DNA from: a virus
Virus record (IMG/VR): IMGVR_UViG_3300044825_001015
Location: 1-64,000 of that record
DNA: 64,000 nucleotides
Strand: one strand, 5' to 3'
Both the position numbers and the translations under genes were made by a program. Positions 24,393 through 32,876 of the stretch are shown piece after piece (position 1 is the stretch's first letter; each line of letters starts with the position of its first letter). Below the pieces are notes generated by a model. The model worked only from the letters and a program-made list of their open reading frames with translations. It ran no database searches and was not told where the DNA came from.

Positions 24393-26828
24393 ATGTCATA
24401 TTCCCAGTTAGTTTTATCAGAAAAGCCCTATGGATATTGGGACTGCTCTAGCATAGTCTCTGGAGCGCTTGATGATCTAACTACATTTAGCAATAATGCT
24501 ACTTTAACTAATGCATATCCTAATAAAAAGCCGATAATTTATGGCCCAGAATCTTCAGTAATGCTTTTAGAAAATTCTTTAATTTCTATAGATAATATCT
24601 ATAAGGTCTTTTTTAAAGGATCAGAGGATAAACCATTTAGCATAGAATTATTCTTTTCTATTATAAATTCATCAACTACTCCACATCAAATTCTAAAAAT
24701 AGGAAGTTTTATTGAATGCTATGTCATTTCAGATCGAATTTATATTAAAAGCAATAATCAGGTGTCTAGCATTAAAGTAAAAAACTGGGAAACATCCAAC
24801 TACCTTTGTTTAAGATATGGTTCTGGGTCTGTTAGTATAACTTTAAATAATTTAAACACAGCGGCAATAAATCTAGGTACAGAATTTTCTTTCGTAGATG
24901 AAACACCACCAGATTTCATTTTTGGTCCATCTGCTGGATATGACAGTCCTCTATATATTAATTCAATAGCATTCTATAGTTTTTCTCTAATAGATTCTGA
25001 AATGCTGATTAGACAGTCATGGGCAATGTATGATTCAAAGTCTGAGAGAATAGCGATAGCAAATAATGCAGATATAATTAATCCTTCAGTAGACGAACTG
25101 ATTCCAAACTTTTCCTATTCTATAGATACAAAAGATAGATTTTTGCAGGGTTACTCTCAAAATATAATTTTTAAAGATAACTATATAACCCTACCATCAG
25201 AGCCTCCAGTACAAATTGTATCCTTAGATAATAATCCTCAGTTCAACATTGATTTAAATGGAATATCTCTGAGTGGAGATTCATATGTTGATCTTTCTAA
25301 TGCATATAAGTATTTTTCAGGCGACTATAATGTTATAAGACAACAGGTTACGTTTGATGGCCTATCTACCAAACAGTCTATCTTGCACATTGGCCCAATG
25401 CTAGATAGATCATCTATGCATTTATATAAGTCTACATCTAATACAATAGTTTTAGAATCCATAAGTAGTTCTGGGACTGCAACAACTATTTCTGAAAGTG
25501 GTTCATTGGGATCAGACTTCACCCAGCCGTTTGACATATCACTAGCCTTCCTTGATGGATTTGTAACCCTATCAGTAAATGATATTTCAGAAGATCCAGA
25601 ATCATCTGCCTACCCAGCACCAGGATTTGACTTCTATCTAGGAAATTCATTTTCTTTAAATACTCCTCTTACTAGTAAAATAAAGAATTTCTCCATAGAT
25701 TCCTATGAAGATGGGGATGAAATTATATTTACCAATACTGGAGACTATACACTAAAGTTTAATAATTCTCTTTCTGTTTCTCAAAGAGGTCTATGGAACT
25801 ATCAAATTGAAATACCAGAGAATTCTATAACAAGTTTAATAAATTATAACTATGCAAGTAAAAACTGCTACTTGTATGTGAATGATTCATTTATTGAAAA
25901 AACAACCCTGATTCCAAATATATCCTATGACTCTAAAAATATTTTAAACATTGAAGTAGAATTAAGAACAGATGATTCATTTAACTACCCATCAGTATTT
26001 TCTGGAGTTTCAATACTTACATATGACTCTGTAAACATTCCATCATCTAACGGAATATATAGAATAGAGCCAATAGAAAAAAGTCAATCAGAAAACTATG
26101 TATCTACAGATCCATTTTTAATTAGATATACTAGAGCAACCCCATTAGATAGACCACTAAGCCTAGGAATAACATTCAATTCAATTGTCCCAACGGCGGG
26201 GGACTACCTAGACGATCTTGAGGCAGAATCATGGACACCAACACAATCACAAGTAACATCTGGAGCGAACCTAGTTATAAATAACACATCAAGCAACCAA
26301 GATATAGCCATGCTTGAATTTTTAATAAAATTAAACAGAACTCCTTCTACTGGCGAGCAGTTTGTGATATTTGATGTTGACGGTTCTACCATAGATCTTA
26401 AGTACTCTGATACTGGAATTGTCTTGTCATCTGGATATACGCTATATATTGATGGTCAGGAAGCCTCCGCTGGACAAGATTTAGAGGAGTTTGAGTTTTA
26501 CCACTTCCTAGTTAGATTTACAACACCAGTATCATCAGTAATTAAACTTGGAGTAAATAGTGAAAGAACGGTTGGACTAGATGGATCTATGGGATTCTTT
26601 GCGGCACACAGTTCCGTTCCATCAAATTTTGAATCATACTTATCACTAAGATATAACTCAATTATAGGAAGGCCATCTATATCTAAAACAGATCCAGATT
26701 CAATACAAATTACTGATTTTTCAGGATCTCCTCAAGAATATGAATATAGTCAAGATGGCAAGTACTTTGCCATGAAACAACTTCCTAAGGTTAAAATAGT
26801 ACAAAACAAGTGGCAAACCATTAAATAA
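24393..26828 (+). CDS. Large LamG/ConA-like virion protein
   Basis: 811 aa, leaderless start. N-terminal domain (SEKPYGYWDCSS, SSVMLLENSLISIDNIYKVF, PFSIELFFSI, INSIAFYSFSLIDSEML) is a concanavalin/LamG jelly roll; a second similar one lies around 285-430 (YVDLSNAYKYFSGDYNVIRQ, LTSKIKNFSIDSYED) and a third around 625-760 (IAMLEFLIKLNRTPSTGEQF). Such domains bind carbohydrate in many phage and bacterial surface proteins. It ends the fibre locus. A side-fibre or capsid-decorating adhesin is plausible; the exact place in the virion is unknown. Confidence 0.65.
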   Translation: MSYSQLVLSEKPYGYWDCSSIVSGALDDLTTFSNNATLTNAYPNKKPIIYGPESSVMLLENSLISIDNIYKVFFKGSEDKPFSIELFFSIINSSTTPHQILKIGSFIECYVISDRIYIKSNNQVSSIKVKNWETSNYLCLRYGSGSVSITLNNLNTAAINLGTEFSFVDETPPDFIFGPSAGYDSPLYINSIAFYSFSLIDSEMLIRQSWAMYDSKSERIAIANNADIINPSVDELIPNFSYSIDTKDRFLQGYSQNIIFKDNYITLPSEPPVQIVSLDNNPQFNIDLNGISLSGDSYVDLSNAYKYFSGDYNVIRQQVTFDGLSTKQSILHIGPMLDRSSMHLYKSTSNTIVLESISSSGTATTISESGSLGSDFTQPFDISLAFLDGFVTLSVNDISEDPESSAYPAPGFDFYLGNSFSLNTPLTSKIKNFSIDSYEDGDEIIFTNTGDYTLKFNNSLSVSQRGLWNYQIEIPENSITSLINYNYASKNCYLYVNDSFIEKTTLIPNISYDSKNILNIEVELRTDDSFNYPSVFSGVSILTYDSVNIPSSNGIYRIEPIEKSQSENYVSTDPFLIRYTRATPLDRPLSLGITFNSIVPTAGDYLDDLEAESWTPTQSQVTSGANLVINNTSSNQDIAMLEFLIKLNRTPSTGEQFVIFDVDGSTIDLKYSDTGIVLSSGYTLYIDGQEASAGQDLEEFEFYHFLVRFTTPVSSVIKLGVNSERTVGLDGSMGFFAAHSSVPSNFESYLSLRYNSIIGRPSISKTDPDSIQITDFSGSPQEYEYSQDGKYFAMKQLPKVKIVQNKWQTIK

Positions 26829-26870
26829 TGGTGCATATATGTATCACTTTTTCCTATTAACAGAAAGAAA

Positions 26871-26879
26871 TGGTAAGAT
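26871..26879 (+). promoter_or_regulatory. Leaderless promoter for the head operon
   Basis: TGG-TAAGAT, then exactly 6 nt, then ATG at 26886; no SD. The 9-mer is the same as that of the leftward thyX promoter. Confidence 0.55.
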
Positions 26880-26885
26880 ATTCAT

Positions 26886-27233
26886 ATGAAAAAGAAAAAT
26901 AATCATAGAGTAACTATGGTCGATGAAAGCGACTATGGGTTATATTTATGGCAGACTATAGATGGTAAATTAGTCTGTGATGAAGATGCAAACTATCTAA
27001 ACATACCATCAAAAAAGGGCGACAAGGAAAAAATAAAACTTCTAGAATTAGCCGCAAAAGATTGCGGGATAATTGGAGGTCAGCCAGTATTTTTCTCTGG
27101 GAATAGAAGAGTTACTGATGAAGAATATGAATATCAAAAGCAGAGAATGGAATGGGGTCTGGTCCCAGACGAACTTGACTACGGAGCAGCACGCGAAGAA
27201 TTAATGAATTATAAAAAGGCTAAGGGTCTATAA
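26886..27233 (+). CDS. Small protein upstream of portal
   Basis: 115 aa, basic N-terminus (MKKKNNHRV), then DYGLYLWQTIDGKLVCDEDANYLNIPS and a charged helical C-terminus. The TAA overlaps the portal ATG (TAATG). In many phages the large terminase stands here; this protein is far too small and has no Walker motif. Co-expression with portal suggests a head function. No family recognised. Confidence 0.6.
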   Translation: MKKKNNHRVTMVDESDYGLYLWQTIDGKLVCDEDANYLNIPSKKGDKEKIKLLELAAKDCGIIGGQPVFFSGNRRVTDEEYEYQKQRMEWGLVPDELDYGAAREELMNYKKAKGL

Positions 27234-28810
27234 TGTCATCTGAATATGTAGAAGATACTGTATCTGAAGAAATTTCTATAGTTTCATCTAACGACTTTTT
27301 CAAAAATTCATCATCAGACTACAGGGATGTTTTCTTAGAGCAGGGTGACATATTAAATAAATACAATGGGCTATCTTCAAATTTTAAAAGAAGAAATACT
27401 AGGCAACTACAAAAATATCATCAGGGCGTAGACGGAGTAAAGTCTAAGAAGATTGAAGATCCAGATGTAACTGGATACGTCATGTTTGAGGTAGTTGAAC
27501 CTCCATATAATATGGATTATCTTTCTAAGGTGTATGAAGTTTCTTCACCCCACCATGCCGCAGTAGACGCAAAAGTGTCTAATACAGTAGGACTAGGATA
27601 CGATTTTGTAGAAAGTTCTGCAACAAAAGAAAAAATAGAAGAAGTTGATGACTCAGACGTAGAAAGATTAAGTTTTCTACGCAGAAAGATAGCAAGATCT
27701 AAGGCAGCACTATTAGAAAAGATAGATTCTTTAAATGAAGATGAATCATTTACAGAAACTATGAAAAAGATTGATACCGACTATGAGGCTACTGGAAATG
27801 CTTATATGGAAATAGGCAGAAAAGTAGATGGAACAATAGGCTACCTAGGACACATACCTTCTGCAAATATGAGAGTAAGAAGAAATCGTGACGGTTTCGT
27901 TCAAATAGTTAACAATAAAATTGTTTACTTCAGAAACTTTGGGGATACTAATACAAAGAATCCAATTGGAGATGATCCAAGACCTAATGAAGTAATACAT
28001 TTTAAAAAGTATACTCCAACCAATAATTACTATGGAGTTCCAGACATTATTCCAGCCCTCCCAGCATTAGCAGGAGATGAGTTCGCATCTAAGTTCAATC
28101 TTGATTACTTTGAGAACAAGGCTGTTCCAAGATATATTATCGTGGTAAAAGGCGCTAAACTGTCTGATGATTCACAAAGAAAACTTTTAGAGTTTTTCCA
28201 AACTGGGCTTAAAGGAAAGAATCATAGGTCTTTATACATACCTATGCCAGCCGATGACGGACAAACAAAAGTGTCATTTGAGATGAATCCAGTAGAGGCT
28301 GGAATACAAGATTCTTCATTTAGAAATTATAGAGTGGAAAACCGTGATGAGATACTAATGGCTCATAGAGTTCCTGTAACTAAGGTAAGCATGGCTAACG
28401 GTGTATCTTTGGCGGCTGCTAGAGATGCTGATAAAAACTTTAGAGAACAGGTTACTAAGCCAACCCAAGACTACTTCCAAAAGAAGATAAATAAGATAAT
28501 TCGTGAATTTACAGATATGTTTTATCTAAAGTTCAATGAATTAACTCTTACAGATGAAGATACCCAGTCAAAGATCGATGAAAGATATCTTAGAATGCAA
28601 GTTCTGGTACCAAATGAAGTTAGGGCTAGAAATGGACTGCCAGCACTTGACGGAGGAGACTCCCCCATTGTTCTTAATGCACAGGCAAGAGCAGAGCAAA
28701 ATGCTCAGGCAACTAGAAATAGGCAAAGAGATCAAGAAAGACAAAACAACCAGCCTGATGTTAGTGGAGAAGCAAGAAATCCACAGGGCGAGGGAAGAAC
28801 TGTGCAATAA
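27233..28810 (+). CDS. Portal protein
   Basis: 525 aa. The portal is the dodecameric ring at one capsid vertex through which DNA enters and leaves. Phage portal (SPP1/PBSX-type) features: HHAAVDAKVSNTVGLGYDF, a central beta/loop part GIGRKVDGTIGYLGHIP-like, RPNEVIHFKKYTPTNNYYGV (about 250-270), LPALAGDEFASKFNLDYFENKAVPRYII, and MAHRVPVTKVS. The last 60 residues are Gln/Asn/Arg-rich and probably disordered. It is followed by the prohead protease, as usual. Confidence 0.9.
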   Translation: MSSEYVEDTVSEEISIVSSNDFFKNSSSDYRDVFLEQGDILNKYNGLSSNFKRRNTRQLQKYHQGVDGVKSKKIEDPDVTGYVMFEVVEPPYNMDYLSKVYEVSSPHHAAVDAKVSNTVGLGYDFVESSATKEKIEEVDDSDVERLSFLRRKIARSKAALLEKIDSLNEDESFTETMKKIDTDYEATGNAYMEIGRKVDGTIGYLGHIPSANMRVRRNRDGFVQIVNNKIVYFRNFGDTNTKNPIGDDPRPNEVIHFKKYTPTNNYYGVPDIIPALPALAGDEFASKFNLDYFENKAVPRYIIVVKGAKLSDDSQRKLLEFFQTGLKGKNHRSLYIPMPADDGQTKVSFEMNPVEAGIQDSSFRNYRVENRDEILMAHRVPVTKVSMANGVSLAAARDADKNFREQVTKPTQDYFQKKINKIIREFTDMFYLKFNELTLTDEDTQSKIDERYLRMQVLVPNEVRARNGLPALDGGDSPIVLNAQARAEQNAQATRNRQRDQERQNNQPDVSGEARNPQGEGRTVQ

Positions 28811-28843
28811 CTGTGGAAAGAATTTTGTATTAACTTACTAACT

Positions 28844-28852
28844 TGATAGAAT
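28844..28852 (+). promoter_or_regulatory. Extended -10 promoter before the protease gene
   Basis: TGA-TAGAAT with a 9-nt gap to ATG 28862, which predicts a leader of only 2-3 nt. No SD is present. Confidence 0.45.
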
Positions 28853-28861
28853 TTATTTGAC

Positions 28862-30406
28862 ATGGAAATAATTAAGTCTTATTGGCATAGTGATGGCGAC
28901 AGAATTAACTTGTCGGTTCCATTCTTTAAGGTGGATGAAGAGAGAAGAATTGTCTCTGGATTCGCCACTTTAGACAATGTAGATAGACATAGAGATATTG
29001 TAGATACTGACGCATCAATAAAAGCATTTGAGTCCTTTAGAGGCAATTTAAGGGAAATGCATCAGCCAATAGCAGTAGGAAAAGTTACGAATTTCCGCGA
29101 GGAACAGTTCTTTGACAAAGAAACTGGACAAACATATCGTGGAGTATTTGTAGATACTTATGTTTCTAAGGGTGCCCAAGATACCTGGGAAAAGGTTCTT
29201 GATGGTACCCTTTCTGGATTCTCCATAGGTGGAAATATTACTAAGGTAGATCAGGTTCAAAAGGGTGACGACATAGTTCGCGTCATTAAAGAATATGAAT
29301 TAGTAGAACTTTCACTAGTAGATAGTCCAGCAAACCAACTTGCTAATATCTTTGCCATACAGAAGTCAGATGGAGTTAATAGTATTACTGGAATTGCTGT
29401 AGATGTAACAATGGAGAATGTTTTCTGGTGCGAAACAGATCAAATTGCTATTTCTAAAGATAGTGACTCCTCACAATGTTTAGTATGTGAAAAAGAAATG
29501 CAAAACATTGGATGGGTAGAGTCTAATGACGTTTCAAAGAACGAAGAAATAGGCAAGGCAGTTGATCGTCATATTCTTAAGGCTGCGGCAGGCACGCTAA
29601 GAGTAGGAGACTTTGTTTCCTGGAATTCTAGTGGAGGCACAGCAAGAGGCAAAATAGAGCGAATCGTATCATCTGGATCTATAGACGTTCCTGGTTCTGA
29701 TTTCACTATTAATGCAGAAGAGGATAACCCAGCAGTTCTTATCAGAGTATACAGAGAAAGTGAGTCTGGGTGGGAGCCAACAGATACAAGAGTTGGTCAC
29801 AAGATGAGTACTCTGAGAAAGATAGATTCATTGCCTGAAGCCAACAAAGTAGCAAAACAGGCAGACAATGAAACCATTAATGAAGGAGGTGCAGTAGAAA
29901 TGGAAATTGAAAAGAGTGAAGAAATCGAAGTTACTGAAGAACTATCAGAAGAGGTAGAAAAGGCAGCAGTTGTTGCTGAAGAGGCCACAGAAGAAGTTGA
30001 GGCTGTAACAGAAGAGGTTTCTGAAGAAGAGGTAGAAGAAGTTGAAAAGGCTGCTGCCATCTCTGAGGTTGAGGTTGAAGAGCCAGATTTTGTTAAAATG
30101 TTGGACGACCTCAAGACATTCTTTGGCGATAATCTAACAAAGAGCGCTGAAGAGACAAAGACCACAGTAGATGAACTAAGCAAGAGCCTAGATGCTCGCA
30201 TTACAGAATTGGCTGAGAGACATGATGAACTCAGCAAGGCAGTTAAAGATATAAAAAGCGCCATTGACACAATCGAAAAAAGAGTCGATATGGTCGAAGG
30301 TGAAACTGCTGTTAAGAAGTCCGGCGATCTTGATGGGTCAAAGGAAGAAACAACAATAAGAAAAGGTATCTGGAGCGGATCATTCCTCGGTATCCGTGAT
30401 CTATGA
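28862..30406 (+). CDS. Prohead protease fused to a Tudor-like domain and scaffold
   Basis: 514 aa with three parts. Residues 1-170: XkdF/S78-like prohead protease, with H67 (LREMHQP) and S118/S121 (GTLSGFSIGG) as candidate catalytic residues, then YELVELSLVDSPAN. Residues 185-220 hold C190, C206 and C209, a possible metal knuckle. Residues 245-320 (LRVGDFVSWNSSGGTARGKI to VGHKMSTLRKI) match the DUF2945/HVA1 Tudor-like domain. Residues 347-514 are acidic and coiled coil, as in scaffolds. The protease cleaves scaffold and capsid protein during head maturation. An internal start likely produces the scaffold separately. Confidence 0.85.
   Translation: MEIIKSYWHSDGDRINLSVPFFKVDEERRIVSGFATLDNVDRHRDIVDTDASIKAFESFRGNLREMHQPIAVGKVTNFREEQFFDKETGQTYRGVFVDTYVSKGAQDTWEKVLDGTLSGFSIGGNITKVDQVQKGDDIVRVIKEYELVELSLVDSPANQLANIFAIQKSDGVNSITGIAVDVTMENVFWCETDQIAISKDSDSSQCLVCEKEMQNIGWVESNDVSKNEEIGKAVDRHILKAAAGTLRVGDFVSWNSSGGTARGKIERIVSSGSIDVPGSDFTINAEEDNPAVLIRVYRESESGWEPTDTRVGHKMSTLRKIDSLPEANKVAKQADNETINEGGAVEMEIEKSEEIEVTEELSEEVEKAAVVAEEATEEVEAVTEEVSEEEVEEVEKAAAISEVEVEEPDFVKMLDDLKTFFGDNLTKSAEETKTTVDELSKSLDARITELAERHDELSKAVKDIKSAIDTIEKRVDMVEGETAVKKSGDLDGSKEETTIRKGIWSGSFLGIRDL
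29900..30406 (+). CDS. Nested scaffold protein from an internal start
   Basis: 168 aa in the same frame as the protease. The internal ATG at 29900 (codon 347) is preceded by AAGGAGGTG at 29883-29891, one of the strongest SDs in the window, with 8-nt spacing; a strong SD there has no other purpose. The product is very acidic (EVTEELSEEVEKAA, EEVEAVTEEVSEEE) followed by a heptad-like coiled coil (VDELSKSLDARITELAERHD). This matches the known lambda design in which Nu3 scaffold starts inside protease gene C. Not yet shown for this phage. Confidence 0.75.
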   Translation: MEIEKSEEIEVTEELSEEVEKAAVVAEEATEEVEAVTEEVSEEEVEEVEKAAAISEVEVEEPDFVKMLDDLKTFFGDNLTKSAEETKTTVDELSKSLDARITELAERHDELSKAVKDIKSAIDTIEKRVDMVEGETAVKKSGDLDGSKEETTIRKGIWSGSFLGIRDL

Positions 30407-30410
30407 TATT

Positions 30411-30430
30411 TATAATCCGAAAGGTAGGTG
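30411..30430 (+). promoter_or_regulatory. Capsid gene promoter candidate and shared 16-nt leader
   Basis: TATAAT at 30411-30416 lies just after the protease stop. It overlaps ATCCGAAAGGTAGGTG (30415-30430), which is identical to 34597-34612 upstream of the tail tube gene. GTAGGTG is the SD, 9 nt before ATG 30440. Identical leaders before the two most abundant virion proteins suggest a translation enhancer. Confidence 0.6.
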
Positions 30431-30439
30431 AAAAGCAAG

Positions 30440-31432
30440 ATGAGTAACGAACTTTTACAAAAAGTTATCGACACAACAACAGTCGGTGCAGACAATGGTG
30501 GTCTTTTGAAGCCAGAGCAATCTAACCGCTTCATTGACTACATGTTTGATGCAACTATTTTGACACGCGCTGCTCGCACAATTCGTATGCGTGCAGACAC
30601 AACTGAGATCGATAAGGTTGGTGTTGGCGAGCGTCTGATGGTCTTGGCTACAGAAGGTAGCGCAGCAGGACAAACAGACCGTGGAGCAACATTCACCAAG
30701 GTTTCACTCACAACAAAGAAGTTGCGTCTTGACTGGGAACTTTCAAGCGAGTCTCTTGAAGATAATATCGAAGGAGCCGACCTTGAAGACCATATTGCAC
30801 GCCTTATGGCAACACAGGCAGGCAATGACGTTGAAGATTTAGCAATCAATGGTGACACAGCACTTTCATCCAACAATCTCCTCAAGGCATTTAATGGATT
30901 CCGCAAGTTAGCCCTTAATGGAGGAAATGTAGTTGATGCTGGTGGTGCAACAATCACCAAGGCAGTCTTCAACAACGCACTAAAGAATATGCCAAGAAAA
31001 TACAAGCAACGTCGTAACCAGTTGCGCTTCTTCACCGGAAGCAACTTGGTTCAAGACTACTTGTACAACCTCACAACAGTTGGATCTACTCCAGAGGATA
31101 TCGCTTCAAGCATCCTCCGTGGTAACCCAGCCGCACCAGATGGTGCCCCAGGTGGCGTAATCCCATTTGCGTTTGGAATTCCAGTTGTCGAAGTTCCACT
31201 AATTGACGAGACTCGCGCAGGCGATTACTCAGGCGCTACAGGCCAACACGGTGAAGTTCATTTGACATTCCCAAATAACTTCATCATCGGCATCAAGCGT
31301 GACGTAACCGTTTACCGTGAGTTCAAGCCAAAGAAGGATACAATCGAATACACACTCTTCATTCGTGTTGGTGTTGCAGTCGAGAACCTTGATTCTTTCG
31401 TAGTCGTTAAGAATGTTAAGGTAGCATCCTGA
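30440..31432 (+). CDS. Major capsid protein, HK97 fold
   Basis: 330 aa from ATG 30440; a GTG 12 nt earlier is part of the SD. Typical HK97-type arrangement: N-terminal arm, TILTRAARTIRM, LTTKKLRLDWELSSESLEDN (spine helix region), a GNDVEDLAINGD motif, FFTGSNLVQDYLYNL, GIPVVEVPLIDE and FPNNFIIGIKRDVTVYREFKPKKDTIEYTLFIRVGVAV near the end. Forms the icosahedral shell. Codon use is unlike its neighbours: 18 of 19 arginines are CGT/CGC, one is AGA. Terminator follows. Confidence 0.92.
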   Translation: MSNELLQKVIDTTTVGADNGGLLKPEQSNRFIDYMFDATILTRAARTIRMRADTTEIDKVGVGERLMVLATEGSAAGQTDRGATFTKVSLTTKKLRLDWELSSESLEDNIEGADLEDHIARLMATQAGNDVEDLAINGDTALSSNNLLKAFNGFRKLALNGGNVVDAGGATITKAVFNNALKNMPRKYKQRRNQLRFFTGSNLVQDYLYNLTTVGSTPEDIASSILRGNPAAPDGAPGGVIPFAFGIPVVEVPLIDETRAGDYSGATGQHGEVHLTFPNNFIIGIKRDVTVYREFKPKKDTIEYTLFIRVGVAVENLDSFVVVKNVKVAS

Positions 31433-31454
31433 AGTTAAAACTTCATAGCGCGTC

Positions 31455-31480
31455 AGGGGAGGATAAAATCCTCCCCTTTC
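31455..31480 (+). terminator. Terminator after the major capsid gene
   Basis: 10-bp perfect stem AGGGGAGGAT (31455-31464) / ATCCTCCCCT (31468-31477), 3-nt loop, short T tail. It isolates the capsid message from the connector genes. Confidence 0.88.
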
Positions 31481-31488
31481 GCCATTTC

Positions 31489-31497
31489 TGATATAAT
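31489..31497 (+). promoter_or_regulatory. Extended -10 promoter for the connector operon
   Basis: TGA-TATAAT just after the capsid terminator; predicted start near 31504 and SD GGAG before ATG 31520. Confidence 0.65.
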
Positions 31498-31519
31498 TAT
31501 TGTGAGGATAGGAGATTTT

Positions 31520-31915
31520 ATGTCTTTTAGCAATATGAAAGTTTCAGAATTAAGAGATATTGCAGAGTATTTTGCAGTAGATCTAGATGGCAATACAAAG
31601 GCTTCAAAGCCAGTAATTTTGGCTGCCTTAGAAGAAGATGGAGTATCATACGAAATGTATGAAAAGTTCCTCAATTCAGAAAAGGCTGAAGCAGAAGTAG
31701 AACTTCCAAAGCCTAAGAAGAAGCCATCTGCAGATGCAACACTAGTTCTTGTAAGAATGGATAGAGAGAATCCAAGGTACGAAGTAAATGGATATGTATT
31801 TACAAAAGATCACCCGTTTGTCGCAATGACAGAAGATGATGCTGAATTTATATTTACTACGCAACAGGGATTCAGAATGGCTACTCCAAGGGAAATACAA
31901 GAATATTATAATTAA
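31520..31915 (+). CDS. Head-tail region protein with SAP/HeH-like N-terminus
   Basis: 131 aa from ATG 31520 (SD GGAG, 5 nt); an upstream in-frame GTG is within the leader. Residues 5-50 (MKVSELRDIAEYFAVDLDGN, KPVILAALEEDGVSYEMYEKF) form a helix-extended-helix of the SAP/HeH type, often nucleic-acid binding. A Lys/Pro linker (PKPKKKP) leads to a small beta domain (RYEVNGYVFTKDHPFVAM). Small proteins like this are regular neighbours of actinophage capsid genes. Function unknown. Confidence 0.6.
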   Translation: MSFSNMKVSELRDIAEYFAVDLDGNTKASKPVILAALEEDGVSYEMYEKFLNSEKAEAEVELPKPKKKPSADATLVLVRMDRENPRYEVNGYVFTKDHPFVAMTEDDAEFIFTTQQGFRMATPREIQEYYN

Positions 31916-31928
31916 TGGAGTGATTTAA

Positions 31929-32876
31929 TTGATAGAAGTTTATACTGGTGCTGTTGGAAAAATATATTTAACTACATATTCTTCAGATGGATTCCCATCT
32001 GCACCAAGTTCAACTCCAACAGTAGTAATTACAGATGCACAAACTGGAGCATCTGTAGTAACTGGTACTGCAACTTTAATAGACTCTGACTATGAGGGGG
32101 ACTATGAGTATGAACTTCCATCAACAGCAACTAACTTTGATAGAGTCCTAAAGGCAGTATGGTCTTATTCAAAAAATGGCAAGAACATAACCGAAACAGA
32201 GTATATTTATGTTGTTACTCCTTATGCAACAATAGACGAAATAGTTGCTGAATTAGGATACTCTTCAAGGCCAGAGGATAGTAATTACTTCCCATTTGAG
32301 AAAGTAACATCTGCCGAAAGAGCAGCGAGAATGATCATAAATAATGAACTAGGCTTTGAAATGACTAGATCATTAAAGACCGTTTCTGCATACGGCTCTG
32401 GCGCAGATACACTAGTACTTCCAGAAAGAATAATTTCTATTAATACATTAACTCAAAATGATGAGTTGATGATAGACATACCAAATAATTACAATAACTT
32501 TGGTTACGAGGTAGAAATTACAGAGACTAGTTATGGAATTAGAATTATTCCAACAACTATCGGTGACGATGTTTCAGAGAGCGAGCAACTTGAAGCCTTA
32601 GGAATTGATACTGGAAGATTTAAAAATGGATATAGATACGACGTTACTGGTATATTTGGATGGAGTTACATTCCAGCAGAAATAAAACAATGTGTGTTCC
32701 TTTTAGTTAATGATTTGCTGTGTAATGAATCAATGTGGCGATCAAAATATATCAATAAGATAAATAGTGGCTCAATGTCAGTAGAGTTTTCTAATTTATC
32801 ATTTACTGGTACTGGAAACGCTTTAGTTGATGCTATTCTACAAAAATTTAAAATGATACAGGCCGTGATTATTTAA
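31929..32876 (+). CDS. Head-tail connector (adaptor) protein
   Basis: 315 aa, TTG start with GGAG 8 nt upstream. N-terminal Ig-like beta domain (VYTGAVGKIYLTTYSSDG to EYIYVVTPY), then from about 100 a helical adaptor-like part (ATIDEIVAELGYSS, AERAARMIINNELGFEM) with an inserted beta section and closing helices (IPAEIKQCVFLLVNDLLCNE). Helical adaptors of the HK97 gp6 type dock under the portal. Position between capsid and tail terminator supports this. Confidence 0.7.
   Translation: MIEVYTGAVGKIYLTTYSSDGFPSAPSSTPTVVITDAQTGASVVTGTATLIDSDYEGDYEYELPSTATNFDRVLKAVWSYSKNGKNITETEYIYVVTPYATIDEIVAELGYSSRPEDSNYFPFEKVTSAERAARMIINNELGFEMTRSLKTVSAYGSGADTLVLPERIISINTLTQNDELMIDIPNNYNNFGYEVEITETSYGIRIIPTTIGDDVSESEQLEALGIDTGRFKNGYRYDVTGIFGWSYIPAEIKQCVFLLVNDLLCNESMWRSKYINKINSGSMSVEFSNLSFTGTGNALVDAILQKFKMIQAVII

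Noticed and set aside
29797-30534. 245-aa minus-strand ORF
   Set aside because: Ser/Thr-rich shadow of the acidic scaffold codons, extending across the capsid gene start; no SD.
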